NCBI GenBank assembly: GCA_029851415.1
Contig: CM056743.1
Span: 29,152,405 to 29,216,404, forward strand
Reading direction: 5' to 3'
Source: Eretmocerus hayati
Taxonomy: Eukaryota > Arthropoda > Insecta > Hymenoptera > Aphelinidae
DNA length: 64,000 bases
Part shown: positions 44,340 to 58,009 of the stretch, in pieces
Position numbering within the stretch: the first letter of the stretch is position 1
Layout: each line of letters begins with the position of its first letter
Translations under genes and position numbers: made by a program
Notes under the pieces: model-generated
The model's database searches: none
Told to the model about the DNA's origin: nothing
Seen by the model: only the letters and a program-made list of their open reading frames with translations

Positions 44340-46330
44340 GATAGCGATTGAGAAAGCTGCAAAAATTAGTTACAGAATGTGTAATACTTACTTATCATAC
44401 ATTTTTCAATCAGTTGGAGGATGAAAGATTTCATTCAAGATTTGAGCTCTCAGATTTACCAGATTTCTGTCCTCCGAAATTCTAGTCCAGACCTTGAAAA
44501 TTCAGACCACTGCTAAAGTCATGACATAGTTCAAACAAACCGACTCGAAGCCTGAGTATCAGGATCAATTTGTAATCTCTGTGGTAACAGAAAAAAATGT
44601 GTAATCTACAATTAGACCCACTGTGATGAAATATTTGTGGACGAAAAATTTAAAAAATACTTTTTGATCATTCTTGTCTAAAAATGCCGCTTTCAAACGT
44701 GGTTTTCAGATTCTCATGATGAGAAATCATCATATCCCTGTAATTGTAGGCTCATTCCAACCCGGAGAACTCATTTCCCTCACTTCGCTCTGGAATCGAA
44801 CTCTCCTAGCGCCCACACTGGGCGTACGGGCAGTAATGCACTATTTTGTTTAACTCCACACTCTCATTTCTAATTGTTTCCGATAAAGACTACGTATCTT
44901 CAAGTGTTTAAGGATACTTTATTACAATTCCAAGAAACTTATTCATGTCGTTAACGGATAATCCAAATATGAAACCGTGGTATTCATTCTCTACAAGTAA
45001 AGCTCAGGTGAAATTTTCATTTTTTAAATAATAAAATCATATGCTCACTATACGATTATACGTAGAAACCACACATCATTTTTTATATGTTTATACTTTA
45101 TTCGAATAAAGGTACTTACGAAAGAAGATTTGATCAAGATTTAGTTATTCTCGGAATTTGAATTAATTCTTACCTAAGTTAATCCTGGGATTGAACTACA
45201 TAAGTTCTATGGTAAGTGGAATAAGCACAATAGAAGTTATGTTTGTGTGTATTTCCCGCAAGTGCATACGTTCATTTCTTAGACAATTCAACTGAAAACA
45301 AACTTAGTAGTGCAAATACGGCAGTTGCTACACACGATTCGTGATTGTGAACAGGTTTACTTCATTGTCGAAGTTTGATTCAGAGTTTCTGAGTCCTCAT
45401 AAGACTAGATAAAGCTCTTGTTGATAGATATGTCTGCGTTTACCGGAGTTGTGAATATTCATATCAAATATGCATGTTCATCGAGGCTTAGGTGCTGACT
45501 TTTTCTCTGGAAAGAAGAGCCTGAATTTCTCGAAACTTTTACTTGAAAATTCTCCATCTGTTCGACTTTCTTTCGTTGCAACCAAAGAAACCATGTGATC
45601 ATCATCGTGATGGAATTTTTGTATGGGACTATGAAATTTTGGTCAATGAATTTTCTTAAATTTCCTTCATTCATAATAATATGGATTTAGATGCATTGTG
45701 CACTAGCTATACAAATCATCTATCTGAGCAGCCTTATGAAAACGACCTCAGATACAAGATGGCCTTAGATTCGACCTGCGTGTTATGGAATTTCCCTATT
45801 TCGCTTCATAAAATTCAGAACTTTTATTGACAATTTTGAATCTCTTTATATAATGCTAATATAGAATTTTTAGATACTATTACTCGCCCTTGCACGTGTA
45901 CGTTCGGAGCTAGATGTGCATCATACGCTAAAAAAAATAAAAAAAGTACGTACTCTGTGTGAAACTGAAAACATTTCTCATCAAAAGCAAAATGTGATGC
46001 TCCATCGTGAGAATATTTCATTTCATATAGACGTTGTTCTATCGTCCAAAATTCCAATTATCTGATATGTAGTTTTTCTTCAAATGCAGTAGCTCCAGAT
46101 TAAAACTGAAATATTTGAGCGATGGATCCTATGATTACATCTTTTCAGAATCAGTATTCATTCATCAGTTAGATGGTTCAAGCTAAGAGGTCTCCCTAAT
46201 ATCTTCAATCTGTCTTTTTTTATATCAAGTTGACATCAGAAGAATATTCCGAATGATATCCGCAAAATACTGGTTTTTCCAAGTCTCCATAATAGGTTTC
46301 GAACCCATATTCTTCCATAGTTAATCACGT
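44340..46330. other. Convergent intergenic region between two OATP genes
   Basis: Candidate polyadenylation signals are AATAAA at 45030-45035 (plus strand) and its complement at 45823-45828 (minus strand). A dispersed repeat copy lies at 44680-44850. No gene is seen between the two stop codons. Confidence 0.5.
44680..44850. repeat. Dispersed repeat, copy 2 (related to 5470-5660)
   Basis: It shares AAAATGCCGCTTTCAAACG, TTCTCATGATGAGAAATCAT and the later GGCTCATTCCAAC...CCGGAG segment with copy 1, in the same order and orientation. Confidence 0.5.
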
Positions 46331-49300
46331 TCAAGTATCACCCGTTTCTTTGGCAATATCTTTCATTTCAACTTCGTCGTCGAAAATTTTGACATCCTTG
46401 ACGTAATACCAAACACCGATATCGAAGATGGTACCGATCGTAACAAAACCTGATTGAGAATTTCAAAGAATAAGTAAGGATATAGAAGAAAAAAAATGTG
46501 ATGAAAACCTATTATACGTACTAGCTGCTGTAAAATTCAACAAATATCGTAGAGTTTCACCATTGTACAACCAGCAATTACCTGTGCCAGAACATGTTTT
46601 CCCCCAAACAAGGCATGTTTTATCTGTAATGATACATAGAATCGATGTTACTTTCCATCTTTTCCATAATTGAATCATCAGTGTACTGACCTAGAATGAA
46701 TCCAAACAATATTGGAGATGGTATGAATGCAAACAAACTCATTATGGTCAAACTGAAACCCATTGCTACAGTTTTATCCTTTTCTTCGACGCATCTGACT
46801 GAAACAAGGAAATTTGAAGCTCGCCCCGTTGCTCCGCTGAATTTTAACAAACAAACTACTGTCAAAAATATGTAGAACTTATCAAGGCACTCTATGGAAC
46901 ACGCTCCTGGTGAAGCAGAGCCAGAGTAGCTGGGATAATAATCATCTGGTTCTAATTCAATTGGTGGCCTCGTAAATGGATCTGGGTATGAAATATTTGT
47001 AAAAATTGTGGGAGTTTGATGAAGACTAGGTTGTATGCAGCTGCAATCGCCATATTTCTTTACTCTGCTATTCTCCATCTGTAAGCATATTCAGTTGTTT
47101 TCTACTGTCTTCACAATAACACAGACCCAAAGAATAAGAAATGGTTCCTGATCAGAAAGAATGAGAGTCATCTCTGACGTTCTTTGAGAAGATAAATACG
47201 AATCTGAACTCAGAGCAGTACCTTTCCTTGGCCATTTTCGAGCTATGGCCATATTTATGGGTTACAAAAATACGTGGGTATGAATTTTCGCATTTTAGAG
47301 GCAAAATCTGATCTTTTTTCAGCAGAACTGAAGGGACGATCGTTTTTAACACCAAATTTTCAATCATTATTTTTAAGAATTTTTGTACACTTTAGGTAGC
47401 CAGCCAAAATTCTAGATGAGCTGAAATTCACTTGTCGGGGTATTATCGTTGCCTAGGCCGAAATGGTAACTGAATAGGTTAAAACTAGGGCGGGATCAAA
47501 TGCTACGTCGAATCCTACGTAGGTAGTAATTTTCAGAAATTTTCATCAATGATAGGAGCTAAAGATGAGACGCAGAGCAGAAATTACTAAGAGAATCACT
47601 AAAATTGTACAGCATCAATGTGCTGATATGGAGCCCGACATGATGTGATATTTTGTTCGACTTCCCTTTTAACTTCCCAGAATCGCTGAAAATCCCCAAA
47701 AAATACTGGTGGGACGTAACATTTGACGTTGAATTTGATCCCATCCTTAGTTTTGACCTACTTGGTCATCATTTCGGTCTAGGAAAAAATTACTCTACCT
47801 AGGGTCGTACAGAGTACAAAAATACTCAACAAATGAGTTTTTGATGTAGAACTCGATGTCCAAAATGACGCCAGCCTCAGCTATGGTGTCAAGAGTCTCA
47901 TTTGCCTCAAAAACGCAGGAACTCAGGTATTCTTGTAACCCATAAAGATGGCCATAACTCGAAAACGCCAAGAAAGAGGAGTCGCTCTGAGTTCAGGTTC
48001 GTGTTCACCAGCTCAGAATGAATCAGAATTGGCTTCCACTTTTTCTCATCAGAGAATATTTTTCATTTTGTTGGTCTGTGTAATTATCGATTTTAAGACT
48101 TTCGGTAAAAATTCTATGATTTGTGATTATAATGTCCGTAATGATATTCCATTGTTCTCATTGATAGTATCTTTGACCAATAGATGATTCATTTTCACCT
48201 CCATCGCCATGTGAGCAAAATAATCACTGTAAAGCACAATTATCAATAAAAATCTTGACAGAAAATTGGACTTGAACTTGAAATGATTACATTACATCGC
48301 AGGGCTAAATTTTGACGAAGCACAGACATCATTGATCTTTCATAAAAATAGTCGAATCGATGACGTGAGTGACTTATATTTCATCATGAAAACTGATAAA
48401 AATCGTACCAATGCTTCATCTCTACACAACTCCAATTGCTAGGTTATATTGGATTTTTCAGCACTACAACGAGAAGGGACTCAAACTGTATGAAATCCCT
48501 CCAAATCGTAGGAATTTGAACTAAATCTCAATCGGTAGAATTAAGAAGCTCAAAAATTTTCAGGTTACTTTTCAATGAACCTCAAAGTCATCATTCTACA
48601 AAAAATCTCCGACTGATGACATAATTTTTAATATAAATTCAATGCATGTACGATCGAAACGAGCTTACCTGTACAGTTTTACACCCCGCATGACAAGCCG
48701 ATATAAAAGTTTGGCCAGTCTCCGAGCATACCGGGTTATATGTGACATATTCACAATGACATCGTTCATTGCAAGGCATTTGTGTTATAAGCGATCCATC
48801 TTCAGCAATTGGTATCTGATTATCAATAGCTGGGCAACCCAAAAAAGCATAAGAAATCATTCCCAGAACAGAAACTGCGCCAACCATGACATTCCAAGCA
48901 GCCAGATATCTAGCTCTTGGTTTATACTTAGAAATGACCAATCCGGACAGCAGAATACCAAATGCACTAAACACCAAACCAACAGTTCCAGTAATGAAAG
49001 AAGATACCGATGCAGATTGCTTATACTGTGTTTCAATATACTTTGGCATAAATATCCAGTAAGGCATGTAGCCCATAAAATAAAAAACTGATGCAAGATT
49101 GTTAAACATGAGAGTAACATTGGTCATGAGACGCCTGAAGGTTCGGAACATGTCACCAATAGATGCTGGGAGTTCTGGTTCTTCAGGTTCAGATTTGGCT
49201 TTTAGACTAGTGCCTGATTTGTTTCGTAAGATTTTTCTTGCAGCAGCTCGAGGAAGTGTCTTTGGGAATAATGCTAAAATACTGGCAAAGATGAATAATA

Positions 49301-52194
49301 AGATTGCTAAAATGATCCAGCCTAGCCACCATGCTCCAAGCCACCTATTGAGATATTGGAAGAGTGGTAAAGTTTTGGTTGATAATTTGGTTTGTGATAA
49401 CTTGTATTTTATTCGATAAGTGAATGAAAGTCTGATTGATGAGTTGAAGTTGATTTTTAGATCGAAGTTTTTATGAACTGTCATGATTCATCGAAATTGT
49501 TTCTATATAATATCAAGTTTAGATTATCGAACCGGAAAATGATTTTTGATTCGAATAAAAAGATTGATTTGATAAATTTTTGGTTCCAGTAAAGTTTCAA
49601 GATCACCGATGTGATGAAAAAATTCTAGATTGTGACGCCGAGCAACTTTTCAGATTTTTTCTAACAAGTTATCAATACTTTTGTGGTCTATTGATGAGCA
49701 ATACACGGATAATCACCATTTGAATGCAGATAAGAATTTAATCTTATAGTAATCGAAAAATTCAAGTGTGGTCAGCATTCGTCAAGCCTCGAATTCTGTT
49801 CAGGATCATTCTATAAGACTTATTTGCAAAGGGAGTCCGGAGGGTCAGGGTCACCAAATCTCACCGAAATTTTTTCACCGTGTCGTACCACCTAGAATAT
49901 GAAGAATCCAAAGCAACTCTGTCAAATATGATGGGTCTTCTGTTCAAAGCTGCAGCATATAAGCCCATGTAAAAAGGTAATATGTATATATATACTAAGA
50001 ATATTAATGTTTTTGACTGTAGCTCTGAACAGAAGGTTCATTTGATAGACTTGCTTTGGACTCTTCATATTCTAGGTAGTACGAGACTGTGAAAAAAGTT
50101 TGGTGAGATTTGGTGACCCGGACCCTCCAGACTCCCCTTGTTTATAGTATGACATAATTTTGGTAAGATTCGGGGTAGTATTTCAATCACTATTTCGTCA
50201 ATCCAAATACCCGCTCTCCATGAAAATGGCCTTATCAATCGACCAAGAATGTGTGATAAAAAGTCCATTGTACATTTTACCGCGTTGTCCTCTGAGGGGA
50301 AATTTGACTACAAAAGATTTTGAGATAGATCTATACATTTTCCAAGTTCCGACTTGAGTGTCTACAGTTGGATTTAGTAGGTAATCAACGAGTCCAAAGA
50401 AATAAATTTTCAAGAATAAAACTCCTTACCTTGGGTCATCCGTATTAATGGTTGGTGTTAGCGTTGGACTGATGTAAAATTTTAAAGCAAAAGATGCTAG
50501 AGCGTAACCGATAGCTGGACCAAGCATCCTCAAAAAGAATGAAAAGCTTATCAAAGCTGGAGTTTTTGATTTTTGAACGTTATCATCCATGTAGGAAACT
50601 CCAAGTGTATAATACAGAGAGCCACCTATACCAGACACTAATTGGGCGATGAATAAAAGCACTTGAGGAGAAAAATTTCCATCTGCCTCAATGCAATGGT
50701 CATGATTTGTTCGATTCAGGCATAGAAATTTTCGTTGTTTTTCTGGTACCTCCATAGATATGGTTGAATTATCTCCGGATAATTGAGAACCATACTCTTT
50801 TGTTAACATAAGAGCGTCCTCTCCGGGACCATACAAAAAGTGTGGCAGCATCGTCAGGATACAAAACATAACAACCTAGAGTCGTGAAGAAAATGTAAAA
50901 AAAATGATCAGGGAAACAGCTCATGGCTTTCTCAATTAGAGGAGTATATTGTTCATTATGTTGATCAAAAATTTGACAAACTTCTATGAACATCATGTCT
51001 AGCCTCACACATAGCCGTCAAGGAACCGAAAGATGAGATTTTTCTCATATAGAAATGCATATCATATGGGATCATTGATTCATAAAACCGAAAAAGAGGA
51101 ATATACATCTTTACATGAGTGGAAAATATCAGAAATGAAGATATCTCATATTATCAATTTGTATGAAATCAATAAAACTTGTGCGAGAAATGATTTTTCT
51201 CGATAAGATTAGAAAATCAATGAACTCTCTGATTGTGCTGGAGATCCGAATGAGAAATGTTATCAGTTCTTTCACAATTCTCATTTCATCCGCATCGAAA
51301 AAGAAATAAATACCGATGATAACAAAGAGCAAACAATATGACCAAATATTGAACAATTTGTCGAAATTAGGAACGTATGGATACGGTTTCCGTATTTCAA
51401 ACTTCACAAAAAGTTATCTTACCGTATAAATTCCAAAAGCGATCCATCTTGGTCTGTGACCTTTACCAGCATAATATGAAAGCACTACGGATACAAGTAA
51501 TTGCGATATGTCATTCCCCACAGTTATAATTCCTGTCGAAAAGAGTCCAATTATAAATGACACACATATTTCATAGAACTATGGTGATGTATTGGATGAA
51601 TAAGTGAACTCCACTAAATCTTTCCAAACAAAGTCTGATGAATAGGTTAAATTCCAAGTATTTGTTGAATGTATTTATTCGAATATTTCCTGAAATGTCA
51701 TGATTCCTCTGATTGTAAAAAATCTGATTAATCTAATTCTAAACACGAATACATACTTTCCACAAATGTGAGATTCATTCGACCGGAAAAGCTCAAAAAG
51801 TATTTCTACATTCATTTAGTTTTGATGATAAGAAAATAACCAAATCTCTGAAATTACCTGTTGTTTTGGAAGGGATTTTGAAGCGTTTCTCGATGGTGGT
51901 TATGGTGCCATTGAAGTAAGCATAGCTAGCAGAAAATATACATCCAAGGACTCCGTACAGAAAGACATATGCTTTTTTATTGGCAAAACGTTGTAAGAAT
52001 GGTCCACGAAAGTACCATATTCCACAGGATGTTTCATCAGTGATTGGCAATTCACTGAATACATCGTCTAAAGGTGACCGACCTGTAACAGTTGGTGTTA
52101 TTGGACTCGACGGTGGCGTCGTTGGAATATCCAACAGTTTTTCAGTTTCTGGTCCATTTTGTCGATCATGGTTTTCTCTTCTATGATCGGCCAT
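46331..52194 (-). CDS. Organic anion transporting polypeptide (OATP/SLCO), 7 exons, 725 residues
   Basis: A second OATP carrier on the opposite strand. Exons are 52194-51858, 51532-51423, 50875-50430, 49344-48669, 47078-46691, 46623-46522 and 46449-46331. Phases join exactly and give 2178 bases including the stop. It is a canonical member: exon 2 gives GIITVGNDISQLLVS followed by YYAGKGHRPRWIAFG, exon 3 has YYTLGVSYMDDN, exon 4 has GAWWLGW, and the Kazal-like loop (about residues 470-565) has MPCNERCHCEYVTYNPVC and SACHAGC. Exon 5 covers CLLKFSGATGRASNFLVS and FAFIPSPILFGFILG, and exon 6 holds the Cys pair TCSGTGNCWLY. A length of 725 is usual for the family. The C-terminal tail is short. An acceptor sits directly before the ATG, so a 5' untranslated exon is likely. 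It is clearly diverged from the plus-strand OATP, so the pair is not a recent duplication. Confidence 0.94.
47196..48005. mobile_element. MITE family M1, copy 2, in OATP intron 4
   Basis: The terminal inverted repeats of about 65 bp include CTGAACTCAGAGCAG ... GAGCTATGGCCATATTTATG on the left and GATGGCCATAACTCGAAAAC ... GCTCTGAGTTCAG on the right. The interior (GGAGCCCGACATGATGTGAT, CATCATTTCGGTCTAGG) matches the copy at 11100-11942. It is non-coding and the boundaries are approximate. Confidence 0.7.
49826..50140. repeat. Palindrome with about 115-bp arms in OATP intron 3
   Basis: The left arm (GGGAGTCCGGAGGGTCAGGG ... AATATGAAGAATCCAAAGCA) mirrors the right arm (TGCTTTGGACTCTTCATATT ... 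GACCCTCCAGACTCCCC). The spacer is about 75 bases. Probably a MITE. Confidence 0.75.
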
Positions 52195-55100
52195 CTGATC
52201 TCTGTCAATAATGCAAAAAAAACTATCACTTTTTTCGTTGAGAATTCGTAGTTTTCGATGAGAGATCTGGAAATGAAAATCTAGATGCTCGAAAGAGCAT
52301 CTAGATAGTATATATTGGCAAATATTTTGTAATTTCCCTTACCGTGATCGGTTTTATCTTTTTGAAGAGTTTTATCACAGGTTACTGGCGATAGATCTTC
52401 CAAGGATGATCCTCAATTTCCTAGAAACTAGGAATCTTGCACGAGAATGAACATTTCTTCCAGAGGCCATGGAACCACATGTACAGAGAGTTTTGTGATG
52501 TCCCGGCCAATGGGAATGCATCAGTGTTTTTGATATATGTATCTAAAAAGTCAAAAATACAGATTTAATGAAAGATTTTATCTTCCCTCACCCGTTGACT
52601 CAAGACGTTCACATCTATAAGGACATGACCGAAACCCGAAATTTGAAATGAATCTAGTTAGATACAATACAGAAATTTGAAAAACTTTTAAAAATCTTGC
52701 GTGACACCGAAAACTTATTCCCACAAACAATAATACATGGATGCATTTCAGGAATAAGTGGAAAAAATGAGCAAAATATATTTTGTGATTTTGCCGTTAT
52801 TCGTTAATTTTCGATTTGTTATTGACTCATTTTGTATCAGAAAATTCTTCTGAGGCTGGAAAAAGTGGGTGATAGTGAGCGGCTTAACGCATTTTCAACC
52901 TCATTTCGAGGTCAGTTTGCGGGCCCTTCAGTCTTAGGTGAATAACGAACCACCAAACCAAAAAGTGTGGCTCTTGAGATTCGAAACCTTTCCACCAGCG
53001 TTGAAGGCGAGGTCTTTGTCCACGAGGCCTCGGTGACTTCAATTAAAACTCGACAGAATTTATTTTCGTAACTTATTTTATAGTTTTTCGTGGCAAGAAG
53101 ATGACTTAGCAAGTTCAAGTGATTTGATATCTCTCAGTTGCACCACTACTAGTTTTGGTGCATTCATTTACAAGCCATTGATCTGACTCATTTGATCATT
53201 AGGAAGAAAACCTACATTACAAGAAAAAGTCGCTGGAGCATAGCTCAAAAAATGCCAGTTCATCGACTTTCTCAAGTATGCTCATTTTCGGAAATCTTTT
53301 GGCTAAGTTTTCTTCGTGCTATTGATTGAAACGTTCATTTTGCCAAGATCTTGGGTATTTCCAATTTTATATGAACCAAGTAAGAAGTAGGTCCACTGGA
53401 ATTCTCGTAGATAGAAAACAATAAACTGTATATATAAAACGATGTACAGATGGTTGACAATTCTCCTATCATATAATGCCCATTCGTGATCTCAAAGCTC
53501 AAAGTAGGCTCATTTGCCTTCTGTAAATATTTACTCTCTGATAAAGCAATGATAGCAAAAATCTCGGCAAAATAATCCTTCAGTTTAAGTACAATCTTAT
53601 TCTATGCATTCTTGCGTTACTTTCGATTATCATTGATTGACAAAAATCATCTCAATGATATAGGTTTGATATTTTATACAGCCCTTTGCTTAGATTTACG
53701 TTGGTTATTCTTCGAACTACCTGAAACTACGCATTGAATGTTTGAAGGCTGGAGATATCAACGCAACTACTTTAAATTAGGTACATCATGCTTTATCTGA
53801 CAGAATTGTTCATCTCTTTTTCTTCTAAACTCATATCATGAGCACCAGTGTGAAGAAGTCTCACATTTTGTACTCCGCTCAAAATTTTATCATCAAGATG
53901 TCTGGTGAGTCTGGTTCAGGTACAAATGATATTTGAGTTCTCATGTGGTTATCAATAATATTCAGTTTGAGAAAGGTACAAGTTTGAATAAAGCAACTTT
54001 TGTGAATCACTCAATTAGATACGTTGATTCGGAATACTATTCGTGAGCGTCTACCTTATAGTGTCTGATCAAAATTGAGACCTTCCAGTATCAGCATAAA
54101 AATTAAGCCTTTTGTCACGATTTTCCCCAAACTGAGCATACTGAGTATCACCAAAATTCATCATGACTTTTACAGATCCTATACTTGCAGGGAAAAATCG
54201 GAAAGATCCTGGAAAATACTTGAGAAGACGAAAATTGAGATTCTTTGGGAGTGTAATAATCTTATCTCCAACGTTCGCTAGGAGTGTTCGAAGTGAAAAT
54301 CCTTTAATCCGATATTTGGACCTTTTCATCGTATTTTCAACCTAATTGCACATCTTCCAATGAAAGAGAGACTATTTTTGAACAACTTAAATAGTTCTAT
54401 GTAGAAAAAGTCTAAAAGAGGGTGAAATTACTTCCGAAAACTCCAAATTTAGAAGAATCTTACATATTGATGGCAGCTCAAATTCCTGATATATTGTCGT
54501 CATCAGCGTCGTTCACTGCACAAATCACATCTACCTCCAAAACTCATAATTTCCTAATGAAATACACTAGAAAATACGAAACAATCTATAATGTCTACTT
54601 TCAACTATCGTATCATTGGCGTTCCGTCACTTTTTTGTATAGATAGGAGCAATCGGAATCACTCATCAATGATGTTAATTTGATAATAAATTTTACTCAA
54701 AAAAAGCTCGTTCTATTGCTTAAGCACTTCATCACTGAATTAAGCCCACTTTTCATAGCCCTTAACGACATGGCCGGTCACAAATAGAGCGTGCGTACAA
54801 CATCTTGTTCCCCTCTCCACTAACGAACCGAGAACGTCTTGACAGAGTTTTCTAGGCCCCGCCACTCGTGAACTGTGTTCGAGATTTCACGGAATGAATG
54901 TGCACTTGCACGTTATGTATAGAACGATAGCAAAGATAAGAATTCGCGTTGGAGAAGAGGAAGCTCTTATTGTGAAAATTTGATTGTGGTGAGCATCAGC
55001 TTGCGAAAGGTAGTGTTTCGGATGAAAGTAGATGAAATGAAAATTTTTGAAAAACGTATCATAATGAAAATGTTGATTTTTCTTTTCGGTATGCTACGTG

Positions 55101-56260
55101 CGAGGGTATCTTTTTTCGGGTAGGAATCTCTACTTACTCTACGACTATTCCCACGACTATAGATCTCATCACAGAAATTTTTTTATGCATCAGGTTTCAT
55201 CGAATGTGTTTCAGGTGAAAGCTTGGAGGATTTCGGCAGGAGGACATGTTTCAGTAAGTCTATTTTAGTATTCCAATCAATCTAGGATCAGAAATATTGT
55301 GTCTTTGTGGAAGAAAAATTGAAAATTTTGTGCAGATTGAAGATGATACATGGTACCAGATAAACATCTTTTATCTCTATTGAGATACTATTTACAGATT
55401 GACCGGTGGCATTCGATTCTCTCAATACGATAAGCCTAATGGTTGTAGTTAGTCAAACTACATATACATAAGATGATATCCGATCCGACAGAGGTCGATG
55501 ATCTTTTGGTTACAAACAAACTCATTAGAGATTCGGGAAATGACAAGCCAGTCCAAACATCATTGATAACTATCGAAACTATATTGACAAATTATAATAA
55601 TCTTGGCCCCATAGAGCAATCTCAAATAATGATCCAAATCTATGACAAGAATCTAGTATTGCTATCGTTTATAGTATGTAGACGCTGAACTGAAAAAGGT
55701 TTGAACTTTGAGCTGAGTGAACTTTTAGCTAGAGCAACCACCCACTTGCGCGCATCAAGCATCTCTGGTACTCGGTTGTCGTGGCCTGACTTTTGTAAGC
55801 GTGCACAGAATCAAGGCCAACCAAGTGAGATTAGAATTGTTAAAGCCATCTTAAGCTTGTAGCTTTTACTCGTATAGATGAGCATGCTTACTGCTACAAG
55901 TGAAAAACGTCAAGAGTTGCTGACTTGGTAGATTCATCGAGACAGTTCAATCTCAGATATCGAATTATAATCTAACGAGATAATAAAAATCAACAAAAGA
56001 TAATCATCAATCACGTCTTTGAGCATTGTATAAAGCACTATTGGGATAAATTTTTATTCAGATGAAAAAAAGTAAACAAGTCTTAATGCAGAGTAACAAT
56101 CCAACTGATTTCATACAATAATCTGGAAGTGTTACAGTAAAAAACCGAGGCTGGTATAAGTATAAGTTTTAATATGGTGGCTTTGAGCCACCATATCAAA
56201 ACTCATACTTGCAACCCCCCATTTAGTGTTTCCATCGATATGGATACGTTACAGTAAATG
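52195..56260. other. Gene-poor stretch upstream of the minus-strand OATP
   Basis: It would contain the promoter of the OATP gene, which I cannot place. The only named feature is a SINE at 52881-53036. Open frames here (for example 55473-55688) are short and have no known motif. Confidence 0.4.
52881..53036 (-). mobile_element. tRNA-derived SINE, second copy
   Basis: Read on the minus strand: the head GGCCTCGTGGACAAAGACC (A-box region), then GCTGGTGGAAAGG and the B box GGTTTCGAATCTC, a shorter body, and the tail GAGGTTGAAAATGCGTTAAG. The head layout and the tail GTTGAAAATGCGT are shared with the copy at 4330-4603, which fixes them as one family. The body is about 100 bp shorter than in copy 1. 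Confidence 0.55.
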
Positions 56261-56267
56261 TTTGAAA

Positions 56268-57185
56268 TCCGTAATTGTCGGGCATTTACTAGTAAATGTC
56301 AACATTTACTTAGACAGTCAGTAAATTTCCCGAGTTTGATTACATTTCGGACATTTACTAGTAGATGTCAGCATTTACTGACGTGTCTTAGTAAATGTCC
56401 GGAAATCGATGATTACCGATTATATCCGTCAAAATCATCGAGATTGAATACATGCTCAACCATGTAAAGTTGCGTGGTTTATTTAAACTTCTCCTATTAA
56501 AAGCTCGAGGGATCCAATAAGAGAAATGTTCCGTCGGTGAAGCGTGAATGAAGACCTATGCTGGATGAAATATCGTTAATTACAATCTGGTCATGGCATA
56601 CCAGATTATGATATTGTCAATGGTCATTCGGTCTTACAGCTGATTGGATCATAATATTGTCGATCATATTCAAGTCACAGCTGATCGGATTACAATACTG
56701 TCAGTGTTACCTTAGCTGATTCATTCAACCTCCATACCAAGACAGTATGGAAAGATAGAAATAAACCATGAACTCAACCGATGTTGACTTTTACAAAAGT
56801 GCTAACTCGAAATTCATTTTGGGATGGAGACAAAAACACTGATTTCTGTGCGACAACAAGTGACGATTGAAGATCGTACTTCCTCCCTCAGGCGAAATGT
56901 ACACTCGATACACTGTTGTCATTACAGCTGTGCAGATTCTGGGCCAGTGGGGGAGTTATCATCTCTTATCCTCCGCGGTAACTCTTGGTGTGGATTACAA
57001 ATCCGAAATTCGGACGGTTTTTCTCATTCCTAAGAAGTTGATATTAGTTGTGAATGGTCTTCGTACATATACTAGGATACGTCAGTAAATGCTGACATTT
57101 ACTAATAAATGCCCGGAATGCAAACATATTTCGTACATTTACTGACTCTCTTGGTGAATGTCGACATTTACTAGTAAATGTCAGC
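56268..57185. mobile_element. Element with subterminal CATTTACTAGTAAATG palindromes
   Basis: Both ends (56268-56405 and about 57080-57185) consist of several copies of the short palindrome CATTTACTAGTAAATGTC and variants in both orientations, separated by CAGTCAGTAAA-type words. The roughly 670-bp middle is ordinary sequence without recognised coding. Repeated subterminal motifs are typical of binding sites for a transposase. Class unknown. Confidence 0.5.
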
Positions 57186-58009
57186 CGTTTAATAAGGGAT
57201 CAGGTGAACCAAGTAATTCTGACACCATTGTTTAAATCGACAAATAAACTATATTGGAATGAATTAAAGGGTCACTGCATAATGAAAGAGGTGGTGCGGT
57301 CGGCTGATGGACGGAAACTCGCGAGAGCCGCTGAAGGCGACAAACGCGACGACGAAAGACATGAGCGCGAACGCAAAAAAGTTGGTAACGCGCCAAGATT
57401 CAAATGGTGTAAAATAGATAGATATGAAACTGAACATACCACCCACCTCGATTTGTTACATTTCGAAAATCGATGACTTAAGTAGTTTCATTTTACAACA
57501 GAATTCAATAAATTGGCTCAACTCAAAAGGAATACAATCCAAGGGTGGCGCGGCTGAGACTTGAAGACGCTTATGAAGAGTAGTAGGCTCAAGAACAATC
57601 TTTGATCTAAGAGATTCGAGAGAAAAAATCATAACAGATCGACCAAAAATTTCGACGGTGATTGAATCGATCAAACGTGAGGTAATTTTCAGACTGGAGC
57701 AGACTGATCAGCACAGAACTGAATTCAATATGTACAAAGAGGAAAATTTCTTGCTAAACGAGCAAAATGAATATCTCAATTATCCGAAAATCTAAAGATC
57801 AAGAGTTGGATTTTAATATTCACTTCGATTCTACTGAAAGTAAACTAAATTCCGGCCACACAGGCAACAAATCCCAAAAGGAGGCGCAACCATTCCTCTT
57901 GGATATGAATGTCCTTGGTAACCATGCAAGTGATTCTAATTCCATATAGTGATCGAGCGATCACAACACACTAACCTAGCGCTTGTGTGCGGACAAGTCA
58001 CTGATACTA
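57186..58009. other. Stretch with weak open frames next to the Tigger element
   Basis: A frame open at 57572-57795 on the plus strand encodes a charged, Glu/Gln-rich peptide (FRLEQTDQHRTEFNMYKEEN) that could form a coiled coil. A second open frame, 57767-57949, overlaps it in another phase. No splice pairing or family was recognised. Confidence 0.3.

Noticed and set aside
49345..49484. N-terminal extension of the minus-strand OATP fragment beginning at an ATG at 49484
   Set aside because: The GAWWLGW exon has a clean acceptor after which the phase matches exon 3; the ATG-started extension is intron.
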